Shown piece by piece: positions 7,993-17,906 of a DNA stretch of 64,000 bases. A program made the translations under genes and the position numbers. The notes beneath the pieces were generated by a model. It had not been told where the DNA came from. It searched no databases and saw only the letters and a list, made by a program, of their open reading frames with translations. The stretch covers positions 124,001 through 188,000 of the forward strand of contig NZ_BDAY01000014.1 of the NCBI RefSeq assembly GCF_001612685.1, in the 5' to 3' direction. This DNA is from Nocardia altamirensis NBRC 108246. Lineage in GTDB: Bacteria > Actinomycetota > Actinomycetes > Mycobacteriales > Mycobacteriaceae. Position 1 is the first letter of the stretch, and the number at the start of each line of letters is the position of its first letter.

Positions 7993-8791
7993 CCAGTCGA
8001 AGGCGGGCACCGAGGCGCGCCGACGGGGCGGTGACAGCTACGACAACATCGAGCCGCTGTTCCGCGAGCTTGCCGCGCTCGACGCCGACGACCCGCAGCG
8101 CGCGGTGGTGCGCGACGAGCTGATCAGCCGGTGTCTGCCGCTGGCCGAACACATCGCCCGCAAGTTCACCGGGCGCGGCGAGAACTTCGACGACCTGCTG
8201 CAGATCGCCAGGGTCGGCATGGTGGCCGCCGTCGACCGGTTCGACGTCTCGCACGGTTCGCCGTTCCTCGCGTTCGCGGTCCCGACCATCATGGGCGAGG
8301 TGCGCAGGCACTTCAGGGATTACACCTGGTCGGTGCGGGTTCCTCGGCGGCTCAAGGAGATTCAGCAGACCATCGCCCCGGCGATCGAGACGCTCGCCCA
8401 GCGGCTCGGCCGGATGCCCAAGGCACGCGAGATCGCCGAGGAACTCGGCGCCGACCTGGTCGAGGTCACCCAGGCGTTGATCGCCCGCAACGCCTACCAG
8501 ACCTCCTCGATCGAAGCGGGCCTCGACAGCGACGACGACACCGCGCCGCGCTCGCCGCTGGACACTCTCGGCGCCGAGGCGCCGGAGTATCAGACGGTCG
8601 AGGACTACCTCGCGGTGCGACCGCTCATCGAGGCGCTGCCGGAACGCGAACGACAAGTGCTGGTCATGCGGTTCTTCGAGGCGAAGACCCAGGACCAGAT
8701 CGCCGCGCACCTCGGTGTCTCGCAGATGCAGGTGTCGCGCATCTTGGCCAAGACCCTCAATACGTTGCGGGAACAGGCGATGCGCGACTGA
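7982..8791 (+). CDS. sigF: RNA polymerase sigma factor, SigF/SigB class
   Basis: Alternative stress/stationary-phase sigma factor of about 270 residues with regions 2, 3 and 4. Region 2 is LISRCLPLAEHIARKFTGRG and FDDLLQIARVGMVAAVDRFD; the region 2.4-3 part has FRDYTWSVRVPRRLKEIQQ; region 4 has LPERERQVLVMRFF and TQDQIAAHLGVSQMQVSRIL. It overlaps the anti-sigma gene by 11 bases. The ATG at 7982 has GGGGTGG five bases ahead; a GTG at 7973 in the same frame is an alternative. The family assignment is firm; the exact orthology to mycobacterial SigF is inferred from the gene pair. Confidence 0.9.
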   Translation: MNNDQSKAGTEARRRGGDSYDNIEPLFRELAALDADDPQRAVVRDELISRCLPLAEHIARKFTGRGENFDDLLQIARVGMVAAVDRFDVSHGSPFLAFAVPTIMGEVRRHFRDYTWSVRVPRRLKEIQQTIAPAIETLAQRLGRMPKAREIAEELGADLVEVTQALIARNAYQTSSIEAGLDSDDDTAPRSPLDTLGAEAPEYQTVEDYLAVRPLIEALPERERQVLVMRFFEAKTQDQIAAHLGVSQMQVSRILAKTLNTLREQAMRD

Positions 8792-8868
8792 CCCGGTGCG
8801 GGGCGCGGTCGTCCTCGGCGAATCGGGCTACGGTGGCGTGGACAGCCGACCGACGAACGGGGTAAGTC

Positions 8869-9624
8869 TTGAGCAGCGACAACGCGACGCGGCTAGCGGT
8901 GCTGATCGACGCCGACAACGCCCAGCCCGGCATCGCCGACGGGTTGCTCGCGGAGGTGGCCAAGTACGGAACGGCGCATGTGAAGCGGGCCTACGGTGAC
9001 TGGACGAGCACGAACCTGAAGGGCTGGAAGGATCAGCTGCTCGCGCAGTCGATTCAGCCGATCCAGCAGTTCGGCTACACCACCGGCAAGAACGCCACCG
9101 ACTCGGCGATGATCATCGATGCGATGGATCTGCTGTACACCGGCAACCTGGACGGCTTCGTGATCGTGTCCAGCGACAGCGATTTCACGCGCTTGGCCAG
9201 CCGCCTGCGCGAATCCGGGCGCACCGTCTACGGATTCGGCCAGCACAAGACCCCGAAGCCGTTCGTCGCCGCGTGCGACAAGTTCATCTATACCGAGAAC
9301 CTCACCGGCACAACGGAAGAATCGCCGACCACGACGCGGCGCACGACGGCCAACCAGCTGAAGGGCGACGCCAAGCTGACGAACCTGTTGCGCAACGCCG
9401 TCGACGCCGCATCCGACGATTCCGGCTGGGCCACGCTGTCCAGCGTCGGCTCCATCATCAACAAGCAGCGCCCCGACTTCGATCCGCGCACCTACGGCTT
9501 CAGCAAGCTCGGCGAACTGTTCAGCGCCACCACCCTTTTCGACCTGGACACGCGCAGTCCTGGCGAAGGTAAGCAAGCTATTACCTACGTGCGCGACATC
9601 CGTACCCGTCCGGCGACGAAGTGA
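8869..9624 (+). CDS. NYN-domain (PIN-like) RNase with C-terminal OST-HTH/LOTUS-like domain
   Basis: A 251-residue protein of the LabA/YacP-type NYN nuclease group. Conserved acidic residues are present in VLIDADNAQPG (N-terminus), KNATDSAMIIDAMDLLY and VSSDSDFTRLASRLRE. After a Thr-rich linker near residue 155 comes a winged-helix-like LOTUS part (LLRNAVDAASDDSGWATLSS and DFDPRTYGFSKLGELFSA). Such proteins are thought to act on RNA. The start is TTG at 8869, with a GGGG stretch ahead, because no ATG or GTG fits. It converges on the GH65 gene. Confidence 0.85.
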   Translation: MSSDNATRLAVLIDADNAQPGIADGLLAEVAKYGTAHVKRAYGDWTSTNLKGWKDQLLAQSIQPIQQFGYTTGKNATDSAMIIDAMDLLYTGNLDGFVIVSSDSDFTRLASRLRESGRTVYGFGQHKTPKPFVAACDKFIYTENLTGTTEESPTTTRRTTANQLKGDAKLTNLLRNAVDAASDDSGWATLSSVGSIINKQRPDFDPRTYGFSKLGELFSATTLFDLDTRSPGEGKQAITYVRDIRTRPATK

Positions 9625-9657
9625 ACCGCAGCCGTGGCTCCGCCGCGGTGCACGCAC

Positions 9658-12339
9658 CTACTTCGGTGCGATGACCTCGAGCTCGCGCAGGTCGGGACGT
9701 GCCGCCGGATCGTGCGCGGTGACGTCGAGGCGGAGGTAGCGGGCGGTCGTCGGAGTCGCGGGTGCACCGGTTGGGTCGAGGGTGAGCGTCGTCCAGGCGC
9801 GGTTGTCCGATGAGCTCGCGACCGTGCTCGGAACAGGGCTCGACCAGTGCGGAAGTATCCGGCCGACAACGGTTTCGGCGCCGAGGTCGACGGTGAGCGT
9901 GCCGTGCGCCGCGTCCGGCGCCCAGCCGGTGGCGGTGCTGCCGTCGACCGCGGCCTCGGCGTAGCGGCCCGGTTCCGCCGAGCTCGCGGTGACCGGCTTG
10001 CAGCGGGCGAGGTTGTCGGTGGCCGCCAGGTCGGGGCGCCGGGTCTGGACGGTGAGCGGTTTGTCTCGGCTGAGCTCCTTGGTGCCAGCAGGCGTGCTCA
10101 CGTGCATCGCCGCACCGTCTTTCAGGGTGATCCGCGTCTCCTTCGGGCCGATGTCGGCGTCGAAAGTGCGTCCCTGCCAGTGCATGCCACGCAGGCGCAG
10201 CCCTGAGCCCAGCTCCGACGGCAGCATCGGATCGACGCGAACCTCGTCGGCGCGCAGTCGCAGCCCGAGCAGTCCGTTGGTGAAGGTCTGCAGGAATCCG
10301 CCCGCCGCGGTCGTGAAGGTGAAGGCCGGTGCACCGGCCAACGGATCATGCACACCCGCCTTGTCGCCGCGTGCCTCCGCGAACTGACCGAACGGGGCGC
10401 GCTCGAAGGGACGAACGGCCCGGTCGAGATAGGTGTTGGCCGCACAGCCTGGCAGGCCGAGTGCCGCGGCGGCGATGGCGTGCACCGAGTCGGTCATCGC
10501 GGGGCCGTCGGGGTCGGTGCGCTCGGCGTAGTAGGCCAAGGTATTGGCCGAAACCTCCTGCGACATAGGCCAATCCAAGGGGTAGAGCAGCAGCACCGTG
10601 TCTGCCTGTTTGATCGGTGTTCCCTGATACCCGTCGTACTGGGCGAATACCTGCCTGGTGGCGTCGAACGGTATCCGCAGGTGGTCGGCGATCGTGGTCC
10701 ATGCGGGCGGGACCGGTTCGCCGAGGATCTCGGCGGCGTTCGCGGCGTTGCGGAGTGCGAGCGCGGCGACCGCGTTGGTGTACGCCCCGTCCTTGACGCC
10801 GTTGCTGTATTCGTCCGGACCCGCGATGTTGTCGATCGAATAACTGCCGTCCGCGTTCGGGGTCACCCGGGAGGTCCAGAATTCGGCGAGGTTCCGCATG
10901 ATCGGCCAACTGCGGGTGCGCAGATAGTCGGTGTCGCCGGTGCCGAGGTAGTACTGCCAGGCCGCAAGGGAAATATCGCCCTGCAAGTGGATCTGGATCA
11001 GGCAGTGCGGTGGATCCCAGCTGTGGCATTCGGCAAGGGCGCCACGGCTTTCGCTGGTCCACGGGTAGAAGGCGCCGCGGAAGCCGAGCTGTCGGGCGTT
11101 CGCCTGCGCGGCAGGCAGCGTCTTGTATCGGTACTCCACCACGGATTTCGCGAGTTGCGGCGACAGCTGGAGTAGCACGGGGAACATGAAGATGTCCGCG
11201 TCCCAGAAGATCGCGCCCGCGTAGTTGTCGCTGCTGAGCCCGACCGGTGAAATGCTGTTGTCCTGTTGGGAATTCGTGGCCGAGTACAGCGAATAGAGCG
11301 CCCCGCGCGCCCACGACTGCAGCTCCGGCGCGCCGGGGATCTCGATATCGCCCTGCCACAACGATCGCCACGCCCGCGCCGAGTCCGCGAGCAGGCCCGG
11401 CCAGCCCTTTCTTGCCGCGCGCTCGGCGGCCTCGACAGCCGCGGTCGCCGGGTCCGGTGCGGTCAACGTCGTGTCGACGCCGACGAATTTGGTTACCTCG
11501 TAGGACTTTCCGGCCTGCACCGCGATCGCGGCCTGCTGGCGGACGGTGTGCTCGGGTGCGGCGGTGGGCTGTGCCTGACTGCTCAACACCGAGGCGACCG
11601 CGCCGTCGACACCGGTTCCTTCGGTGCGAAAGCCGACGCGGATGCCGTTGTCGTCGGCCGCGCTGTCGGTCCGCGTCAACCGGCGGGCACCGGCGCCGTC
11701 GAGCAGATCGGTCACCGTCAGCTCGCCGGACCATCGGGGGACGACGGTGAGATGGACTGCGCCGACATGCTGTTCGGTCCGATCCGCGATGACGTCGTAC
11801 ACCAGATCGGTGACCTTGCCGTCACGGCTGGTCCAGGTGAGCGCGGTGCGCACCAGGCCGCAGCGCAGATACCGCGTCTGGCGGAAGTCGGTGATCCGAT
11901 CAGCAGGAGTGCCGACGCCATAGGTGTCGTCGCCGACGCCGACGGTGAGCGTCGACCAGTTCGGGATCGCCGCGGCGACCTCACGGTCGTCGGCGACGCC
12001 GGGGGCATGCCCGTACAGCCCCGCGACGAACGCACCGTCGTAGCGGGGGGTGTACAGCGGCCAGCCGGTCGGCTCGCCGGTCTCGGCGTAGCCCATCCCG
12101 CGCGGCGGCACCCGCAGCCCGAGATAGCCGTTGCCGACGAAGGGATGCGCGTCGAACGCGGCGTCCACGTCGGTGTGCGACGCCATCCAGCCGGGCGCGG
12201 ACGAGTCGTCGTCACCGGGGCAGACCGGCGCCGCCCCGGCGCGGTCGGCCTGCCGGACCGCGAACAGCACGCCGAAGGCCACCACCGCCAGCGCGACGAC
12301 GAAGGCGATGCTCACCAGGACCTTGGTGCGAGAAGCCAA
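9658..12339 (-). CDS. Membrane-anchored/secreted GH65 family glycoside hydrolase with F5/8-type carbohydrate-binding tail
   Basis: An 893-residue extracytoplasmic enzyme. An N-terminal hydrophobic segment (residues 8-28) acts as signal or anchor. The N-terminal beta-sandwich contains HPFVGNGYLGLRVPPRGMGY, the (alpha/alpha)6 barrel contains FWDADIFMFPVLL, and the catalytic acid motif is NIAGPDEYSNGVKDG. GH65 includes acid trehalases (Ath1 type) and kojibiose/maltose phosphorylases; the exported location favours a trehalase-like hydrolase. The last about 140 residues look like a discoidin (F5/8C) binding domain (ATGWAPDAAHGTLTVDLGAE). The start is TTG 12339 with GGAGG seven bases ahead. It stands alone between convergent and divergent neighbours. 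Confidence 0.85.
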   Translation of the reverse strand: MASRTKVLVSIAFVVALAVVAFGVLFAVRQADRAGAAPVCPGDDDSSAPGWMASHTDVDAAFDAHPFVGNGYLGLRVPPRGMGYAETGEPTGWPLYTPRYDGAFVAGLYGHAPGVADDREVAAAIPNWSTLTVGVGDDTYGVGTPADRITDFRQTRYLRCGLVRTALTWTSRDGKVTDLVYDVIADRTEQHVGAVHLTVVPRWSGELTVTDLLDGAGARRLTRTDSAADDNGIRVGFRTEGTGVDGAVASVLSSQAQPTAAPEHTVRQQAAIAVQAGKSYEVTKFVGVDTTLTAPDPATAAVEAAERAARKGWPGLLADSARAWRSLWQGDIEIPGAPELQSWARGALYSLYSATNSQQDNSISPVGLSSDNYAGAIFWDADIFMFPVLLQLSPQLAKSVVEYRYKTLPAAQANARQLGFRGAFYPWTSESRGALAECHSWDPPHCLIQIHLQGDISLAAWQYYLGTGDTDYLRTRSWPIMRNLAEFWTSRVTPNADGSYSIDNIAGPDEYSNGVKDGAYTNAVAALALRNAANAAEILGEPVPPAWTTIADHLRIPFDATRQVFAQYDGYQGTPIKQADTVLLLYPLDWPMSQEVSANTLAYYAERTDPDGPAMTDSVHAIAAAALGLPGCAANTYLDRAVRPFERAPFGQFAEARGDKAGVHDPLAGAPAFTFTTAAGGFLQTFTNGLLGLRLRADEVRVDPMLPSELGSGLRLRGMHWQGRTFDADIGPKETRITLKDGAAMHVSTPAGTKELSRDKPLTVQTRRPDLAATDNLARCKPVTASSAEPGRYAEAAVDGSTATGWAPDAAHGTLTVDLGAETVVGRILPHWSSPVPSTVASSSDNRAWTTLTLDPTGAPATPTTARYLRLDVTAHDPAARPDLRELEVIAPK

Positions 12340-12526
12340 ACCGTACCTCCATGTGCCGCATGGATGATCGTGTCGTGCTCGGATATCGGAACCCGAGTCG
12401 ATGCAAGCACGACCCGGGATCGCCGACCAGTAGTCATCCTATGATCGAGCGCGGAGCCCGAGGCGTCGCCTGTCCCCACGAGTGGCGACCGGGGTCATGT
12501 TGCCGACGACGAGGAGCCGATTCCTG

Positions 12527-13165
12527 ATGCCAGCCATGCCCGCCGACCCGACCGCGCTGCATCCGATGCCAGGGCAGACCAGGGTGGTGCTGCTGCGACC
12601 CTTGATCACCTCGCCGCTGATCGAGGTCGGCGAGTTCTCCTATTACGACGACCCCGCCGAGCCGACCGCGTTCGAGACCAACAACGTGCTGTACCACTAC
12701 GGGCCGGAGAAGCTGATCATCGGGAAGTTCTGCGCGCTCGGCGAGGGCGTGCGCTTCATCATGAACGGCGCCAACCATCGCATGGACGGTCCGTCGACCT
12801 TCCCCTTCCCGATCATGGGCGGTTCCTGGTCCGACCACTTCGATCTGCTCACCGGCCTGCCCGGCCGAGGAGACACCGTGATCGGCAACGACGTGTGGTT
12901 CGGTTACCGCACCACGGTGATGCCCGGTGTGCGGATCGGCGACGGTGCGATCGTCGCGTCGGGTTCCGTTGTCGTCGACGATGTTCCCGACTACGGCATC
13001 GTCGGCGGCAATCCGGCGAAGCTGATCCGCCGTCGCTACTCCGACGAGGACATCAGCACGTTGCTCGAGCTGGCCTGGTGGGACTGGCCGATCGAGCATC
13101 TCACCGCGCACCTGCGCACGCTCATGTCCGGCAGCGTCGACGAGTTGGCGGCCGTTGCGCCGTAA
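12527..13165 (+). CDS. Hexapeptide-repeat (LbH) acetyltransferase, CatB/Vat-like
   Basis: A 212-residue left-handed beta-helix acyltransferase resembling xenobiotic (chloramphenicol/streptogramin) acetyltransferases. Features are GEFSYYDDP, the active-site loop MNGANHRMDGPSTFPF with its catalytic His, hexapeptide repeats (IGNDVWFGYRTTVMPGVRIG) and the C-terminal VGGNPAKLIRRR. Many chromosomal members acetylate unknown targets and do not give resistance, so drug modification is not asserted. The ATG at 12527 has GAGGAG ten bases ahead; an ATG at 12536 is also possible. Confidence 0.85.
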   Translation: MPAMPADPTALHPMPGQTRVVLLRPLITSPLIEVGEFSYYDDPAEPTAFETNNVLYHYGPEKLIIGKFCALGEGVRFIMNGANHRMDGPSTFPFPIMGGSWSDHFDLLTGLPGRGDTVIGNDVWFGYRTTVMPGVRIGDGAIVASGSVVVDDVPDYGIVGGNPAKLIRRRYSDEDISTLLELAWWDWPIEHLTAHLRTLMSGSVDELAAVAP

Positions 13166-13186
13166 CCGAATTCGTCGTCGCGGCGG

Positions 13187-14134
13187 TTACGGAGTCGCGG
13201 TGCGGGCGTTCGGGTCGAACCCGCCGGGGATTTCGTAGATCACGCCGGTGAAGGTGGCGCCGAAGAGGCGGCCTGCGGAGAAGCCCGCCGTGCCTCGGCC
13301 GTAGCTGAGCACGCTGGTCAGCGGGTTGCCGACGCCGAGAACGCAGTACTTGTTCGGTGCGTCGATCCGGATGACCTGGCCTGCCGTGTTGAACGGAACC
13401 ACCGGGCGGTCCAGGGAATCCAGCGTCAGCCCGTCCGGTGCGTCGAGTGCGTCGCCGCCGCCGAGGTCGAGCAGCGATTGCGGCGCACCGGGATTGGCGG
13501 TGGGAATTCGGCTCACCCCTGGGTTGACGAATGTCCTTCCGACATAGAGGTATTCGTCGTTCCTGTCGAGTACCGCGCCGTTCGCGCTCGGGAACGACGT
13601 CCAATCGGCCTGGACAACGCGATTCGGGTAGACGCGGCCGATCAGATTGCCGAAGTCGTTGGTGGCGTAGACGGTTCCGTCCTGCGCGACATCCAAGCCG
13701 TTGGCGGCGCTGAGCCCGGCGGCGAACGGTGTCATCGCACCGCTGTCCGGATCGAGTTCGACGATCCCGGCGTGCCGCTGGGTGTCGCCGGAGAAGACCC
13801 TGGCGTCCGCGCCGTAGCCGACGAGCAGGGTGCCCGTCGGCGTCCAGGCGAGCGCGCCGGCGCCACCGCTCGGCACGCTCGCGATGGGCACCGGGACCGC
13901 GCCGGGCGCGTCGATCCGATACACCCGCCCGCTCTGCAGGTCCGTTGTATAGGCCCGACCCCGTGCGTCGACGGTCAGCCCTTCCAGCGCTCCTGGCAAC
14001 GTCGCGGCCACGATCGTCGGTTGGCCTGCTCCCGCGCACACCGGCGCGGCCTGCGCCGTCGGCGCGGTCACCGCCGACAAGGCGGCGAACGTCAGCGTCG
14101 CCACGGTGAGCGCCGTCTTCTCCATACTGTTCAT
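13187..14134 (-). CDS. Secreted SMP-30/ScyD-like beta-propeller protein
   Basis: A 315-residue exported protein with a signal peptide (cleavage likely after TAPTAQAA). Repeated blade-like segments follow: GLTVDARGRAYTTDLQSGRV, ALAWTPTGTLLVGYGADA, ANGLDVAQDGTVYATNDF, APDGLTLDSLDRPVVPFN. This matches six-bladed propellers of the gluconolactonase/ScyD-ScyE type. No clear catalytic metal ligands could be picked out, so the function is open. The start 14134 follows GAGGTG. It converges on the acetyltransferase gene. Confidence 0.75.
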   Translation of the reverse strand: MNSMEKTALTVATLTFAALSAVTAPTAQAAPVCAGAGQPTIVAATLPGALEGLTVDARGRAYTTDLQSGRVYRIDAPGAVPVPIASVPSGGAGALAWTPTGTLLVGYGADARVFSGDTQRHAGIVELDPDSGAMTPFAAGLSAANGLDVAQDGTVYATNDFGNLIGRVYPNRVVQADWTSFPSANGAVLDRNDEYLYVGRTFVNPGVSRIPTANPGAPQSLLDLGGGDALDAPDGLTLDSLDRPVVPFNTAGQVIRIDAPNKYCVLGVGNPLTSVLSYGRGTAGFSAGRLFGATFTGVIYEIPGGFDPNARTATP

Positions 14135-14386
14135 TGCGCACCTCGGCTGTGTCCGATGAGGCGAATCGCGGCGGTCGCGCGAATCGCGGGGAGCGGGCGG
14201 GAAACCCCGTGCAGTATGCGCCAGTCCAGGCCGGATGCCTGCCATCTCGATGGTGTTGGCGTGCCTCAGAGGATCAGCGCCACACCGTGATTGCGCACGG
14301 CGGCGCAGGGGTTACGCTTCGGAACGGTCCCCGAGGTGGCGGACCCGAGGTGCTGGTCGCCGCCGGCGTGAAGGGACTGGTGCGCT

Positions 14387-14854
14387 ATGAACGACGAGAA
14401 CGAGATGCCGCCGTTCGCGGAGATCATCAACGGGGCACTGGAATTCACCATCCCGGTCGCGCACAAGATGGGGGTGTCCGCGGTCGAGGTGCGGCCCGGC
14501 TTCGCGGCGACCACGGTGCCGATCGAGGGCAACGGCAACCACTTCGGGGTGATGTACGCGGGCGTGCTGTTCACCGTCGCGGAGATCCTCGGCGGGGCGA
14601 TCTCGATCGCCTCCTTCGACAACTCGGCGTACTACCCGCTGGTGAAGGACCTGCACGTGTTCTTCCGCAAGCCTGCCAAGACCGATGTGCGCGCCGAAGC
14701 GAGCCTGCCCGCGGCGGAGATCGCCAGGATCGCCGACGAGGCCGCCGCCAACGGAAAGTCCGACTTCACCCTGCGGGCCGTGGTCACCGACGCCGACGGT
14801 GTGGTGGTCGCGGAGACCGAGGGGCTCTACCAGCTGCGCGCCCACGGCAAGTAG
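14387..14854 (+). CDS. Hotdog-fold thioesterase-like protein (DUF4442/PaaI-type)
   Basis: A 155-residue single hotdog domain without signal peptide. Family-like features are AAVEVRPGFAATT-like strand near residue 40, NHFGVMYAGVLFTVAEILGG (the long central helix, with an N-x-F-G-x-x-Y-A pattern) and VKDLHVFFRKPAKTDVRA. Such proteins hydrolyse acyl-CoA or bind acyl chains; the substrate cannot be read from the sequence. The start ATG 14387 is the first with good codon bias. A terminator follows ten bases after the stop. Confidence 0.75.
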   Translation: MNDENEMPPFAEIINGALEFTIPVAHKMGVSAVEVRPGFAATTVPIEGNGNHFGVMYAGVLFTVAEILGGAISIASFDNSAYYPLVKDLHVFFRKPAKTDVRAEASLPAAEIARIADEAAANGKSDFTLRAVVTDADGVVVAETEGLYQLRAHGK

Positions 14855-14863
14855 GGGCGTTTT

Positions 14864-14890
14864 CGGCCCGCAACGGCCCGCTGCGGGCCG
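14864..14890 (+). terminator. Hairpin after the thioesterase-like gene
   Basis: Nine-bp perfect arms (CGGCCCGCA and TGCGGGCCG) with a 9-base loop, ten bases downstream of the stop codon; preceded by a short T run (TTTT). Confidence 0.65.
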
Positions 14891-15629
<739 letters not shown>

Positions 15630-15638
15630 CCTGTGAGG

Positions 15639-15678
15639 TGCCCGGCGGCTGCCGCTGCCATGCCGCAGTCGCCGGGCA
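15639..15678 (+). terminator. Hairpin after the Rpf-like gene
   Basis: Outer arms TGCCCGGCG and CGCCGGGCA pair perfectly and are extended inward by CTGC/GCAG after one mismatch; it begins ten bases after the stop codon. Confidence 0.6.
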
Positions 15679-15922
15679 ATTTCAGGGCGATTGGATTCAT
15701 CCTGATAAATGAGACTTGCTCTTGCCTTGTCGACTTCGATGTGCTTTCCAATTTCTATTGCCACATCGATGACTATCGAGCGAGCGTTCAGATATTTCGT
15801 CCCATCATTCGGAACTAGAACACGTTTCGGTCTCGTGTCGTGAAATGCCTGCGGGCGGTGGTGTCGCTCACTAGCCTGTTGCCACCCCGGCTACTCGTAC
15901 TCGCCTCGCCATTAGAGCCAGA

Positions 15923-15951
15923 CGAGATGCCGTGGCTAGAAAGGCATCTCG
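15923..15951 (+). promoter_or_regulatory. Hairpin overlapping the ribosome-binding site of the MFS gene
   Basis: Arms CGAGATGCC (15923-15931) and GGCATCTCG (15943-15951) pair perfectly, with an 11-base loop. The only plausible Shine-Dalgarno (AGAAAGG, 15938-15944) lies in the loop and the first bases of the right arm, and the hairpin ends three bases before the ATG. Folding would hinder initiation. Confidence 0.45.
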
Positions 15952-15954
15952 ATC

Positions 15955-17901
15955 ATGAGCTCGACCACAACGGCGGCACCGCCGACCATTCTCACCGGGT
16001 TATGGCAGCGCAAGCTTCCGCACTATCCCGATACCCCCGCCCGCTCCTGGTACCTGGCCGTCGTGGTCATCACCTCGATCGCGCTCTATTACCAGCTGTT
16101 CGTCACCGGCGCGGTGGGCAACGAACTGATCGCCTACTTCGACCTGTCGTTCGCCTACTTCGTCTGGATCTTCATCATCGGCGCCGCGTTCGGTGCGGCC
16201 GCCTCGGTGCTCGCCGGGGTGCTCGACCGGTGGGGCCGGGCCAATATCGTCGCCTACGGCGTGGTGATCGTCTCGCTGCTCACCCTGGTCGCGGTGCCTG
16301 CGACCACGACGAAGGAGCAGTACCTCGTCGTCTACTGTCTGGTGAGCATCGTCGAGGGCGCGGTGCTGGTGGCGACACCCGCGCTGATCAGGGACTTCTC
16401 CCCGCAGCTGGGCCGCGCGTCCGCGATGGGCTTCTGGACCCTCGGCCCGGTCATCGGCGCACTGGTCACCACCGCGATCTCCACCAGGACGCTCGACGCG
16501 CACCCCGACTGGCAGTACCACTACCGGCTGTGCGGAGTGATCTGCCTGGCCATCTCGGTGATCGCGGTGGTCGGACTGCGCGAGCTGAGCCCGCAGTTGC
16601 GTGACCAGATCATGGTTTCGCTGCGCGACCGGGCCTTGATCGAGGCGCGCGCCCGCGGCCTCGACGTGCGGCAGCTGGAACAGGGGCAGTGGCGACAGAT
16701 GCTGCGGCTCAACATCGTCGGATCGGCGTTGGCGATCAGCCTGTTCCTTGCCTTCTTCTACACGATCGTGTCGTTCCTCCCGGTCTACATGGCGACGAAC
16801 TTCGGCTTCAGTCCGGCCAAGGCCAACGCGCTCGGCAACTGGTACTGGACGGCCAACGCGATCGCGCTCGTCCTGGCAGGCATCGCCTCGGACTATCTGA
16901 AGGTGCGCAAACCGTTCATGGTCGTCGGCGCGGTGATCAGCATCGTCGGGATGTACCTGTTCATCGGCTACACCGACGAGCCTGCGACCGGGTACTACAC
17001 GTTCGCGTGGGTGTTCGCCGTCATCGCCGTCGGCACCGGCATCGCCTACTCCACCTGGATGGCCAGCTTCACCGAGACCGTCGAGGAGCGGAATCCGGCG
17101 GCGACCGCGGTGGGTCTCGCGGTGTGGGGCGGCACCTTGCGCAGCGTTGTCACCGTGGTGTTGTTCGGGTTACTTGTCGTGGTCAACGCGGCGGGCCCGC
17201 TCGTCAATCACGGTCACCGGCTGCAGGAGATCCAGGCGACATACGGGCCGCAGCTCGCGACGATTCAGCAGGTCGGACCGGAAACCCTTGCGGCACTTGG
17301 CAAGAACCCGAACGACCAGGCCGCCCAGCTGGCCGCGCTCACCAGGCTGACCGGTGCCACACCCGCCGAGATCCAGACAACCGCCGGGCTCACCACCCGC
17401 TATCCCGAGGAACTCGCCACGCTGCAGGCCATCGAACCGGCCACCCAGGCGGCGCTCGCGGCGGATCCGCGCGACGCGATGGCCGGGCTCGCGGCCGTCG
17501 GTCAGGTCGCCAAGAAGTTCGGGACGTCGCCGGACCAGGCGATCGCGCGGCTCACCGCAGTGCAGCAGATACCGCCCGCCGAGTTCGCCGTCGCCACCAC
17601 CGTCGGCCCGAAGCTGGAAAAGGCCGGGGCCCAACTGCAAGCGGTGGGCACCATTCCCGCGGCGGATCAGGAATACCTGGCCGCGCACGGGAACGAGGTG
17701 CAGCAAGCCAAGGCCGATTCCCCGAAGCAGTGGGAACGGTGGTGGTGGATCTGCCTGCTCGCCCAGGTCGCCTTCCTGCCGTTCATCTTCCTGATGGCCG
17801 GGCACTGGAGTCCGAAGAAGGCCGCCGCCGAGGCCGAAGCGCACGATCGGCAGGTGCAGCAGGAGCTCGCGGCGTTGACGCCGCAGCCTGCCGAGCGATA
17901 G
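15955..17901 (+). CDS. MFS transporter with a large extracytoplasmic insert
   Basis: A 648-residue inner-membrane carrier of the major facilitator superfamily, about 200 residues longer than usual. Segments from residue 33 to 412 give eleven helices, with the loop-2/3 motif (GVLDRWGRANI) and a matching LASDYLKVRKP-like loop in the second half. Residues 415-592 form an Ala/Gln/Thr-rich hydrophilic insert (QEIQATYGPQLATIQQVG and similar short repeats). A last helix follows (WWWICLLAQVAFLPFIFLM). The insert lies between the last two helices and should be outside the membrane. The substrate is unknown. The start ATG 15955 is set by the only nearby SD. Confidence 0.8.
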   Translation: MSSTTTAAPPTILTGLWQRKLPHYPDTPARSWYLAVVVITSIALYYQLFVTGAVGNELIAYFDLSFAYFVWIFIIGAAFGAAASVLAGVLDRWGRANIVAYGVVIVSLLTLVAVPATTTKEQYLVVYCLVSIVEGAVLVATPALIRDFSPQLGRASAMGFWTLGPVIGALVTTAISTRTLDAHPDWQYHYRLCGVICLAISVIAVVGLRELSPQLRDQIMVSLRDRALIEARARGLDVRQLEQGQWRQMLRLNIVGSALAISLFLAFFYTIVSFLPVYMATNFGFSPAKANALGNWYWTANAIALVLAGIASDYLKVRKPFMVVGAVISIVGMYLFIGYTDEPATGYYTFAWVFAVIAVGTGIAYSTWMASFTETVEERNPAATAVGLAVWGGTLRSVVTVVLFGLLVVVNAAGPLVNHGHRLQEIQATYGPQLATIQQVGPETLAALGKNPNDQAAQLAALTRLTGATPAEIQTTAGLTTRYPEELATLQAIEPATQAALAADPRDAMAGLAAVGQVAKKFGTSPDQAIARLTAVQQIPPAEFAVATTVGPKLEKAGAQLQAVGTIPAADQEYLAAHGNEVQQAKADSPKQWERWWWICLLAQVAFLPFIFLMAGHWSPKKAAAEAEAHDRQVQQELAALTPQPAER

Positions 17902-17906
17902 GCGGG

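Noticed and set aside
5866..8010. 714-codon minus-strand frame opposite the peptide-binding protein and sigma-factor region
   Set aside because: Antisense of three well-supported + strand genes, with no domain of its own.
12527..13165. Chloramphenicol or streptogramin resistance gene
   Set aside because: Only the general hexapeptide acetyltransferase fold is supported; chromosomal relatives are common without resistance.
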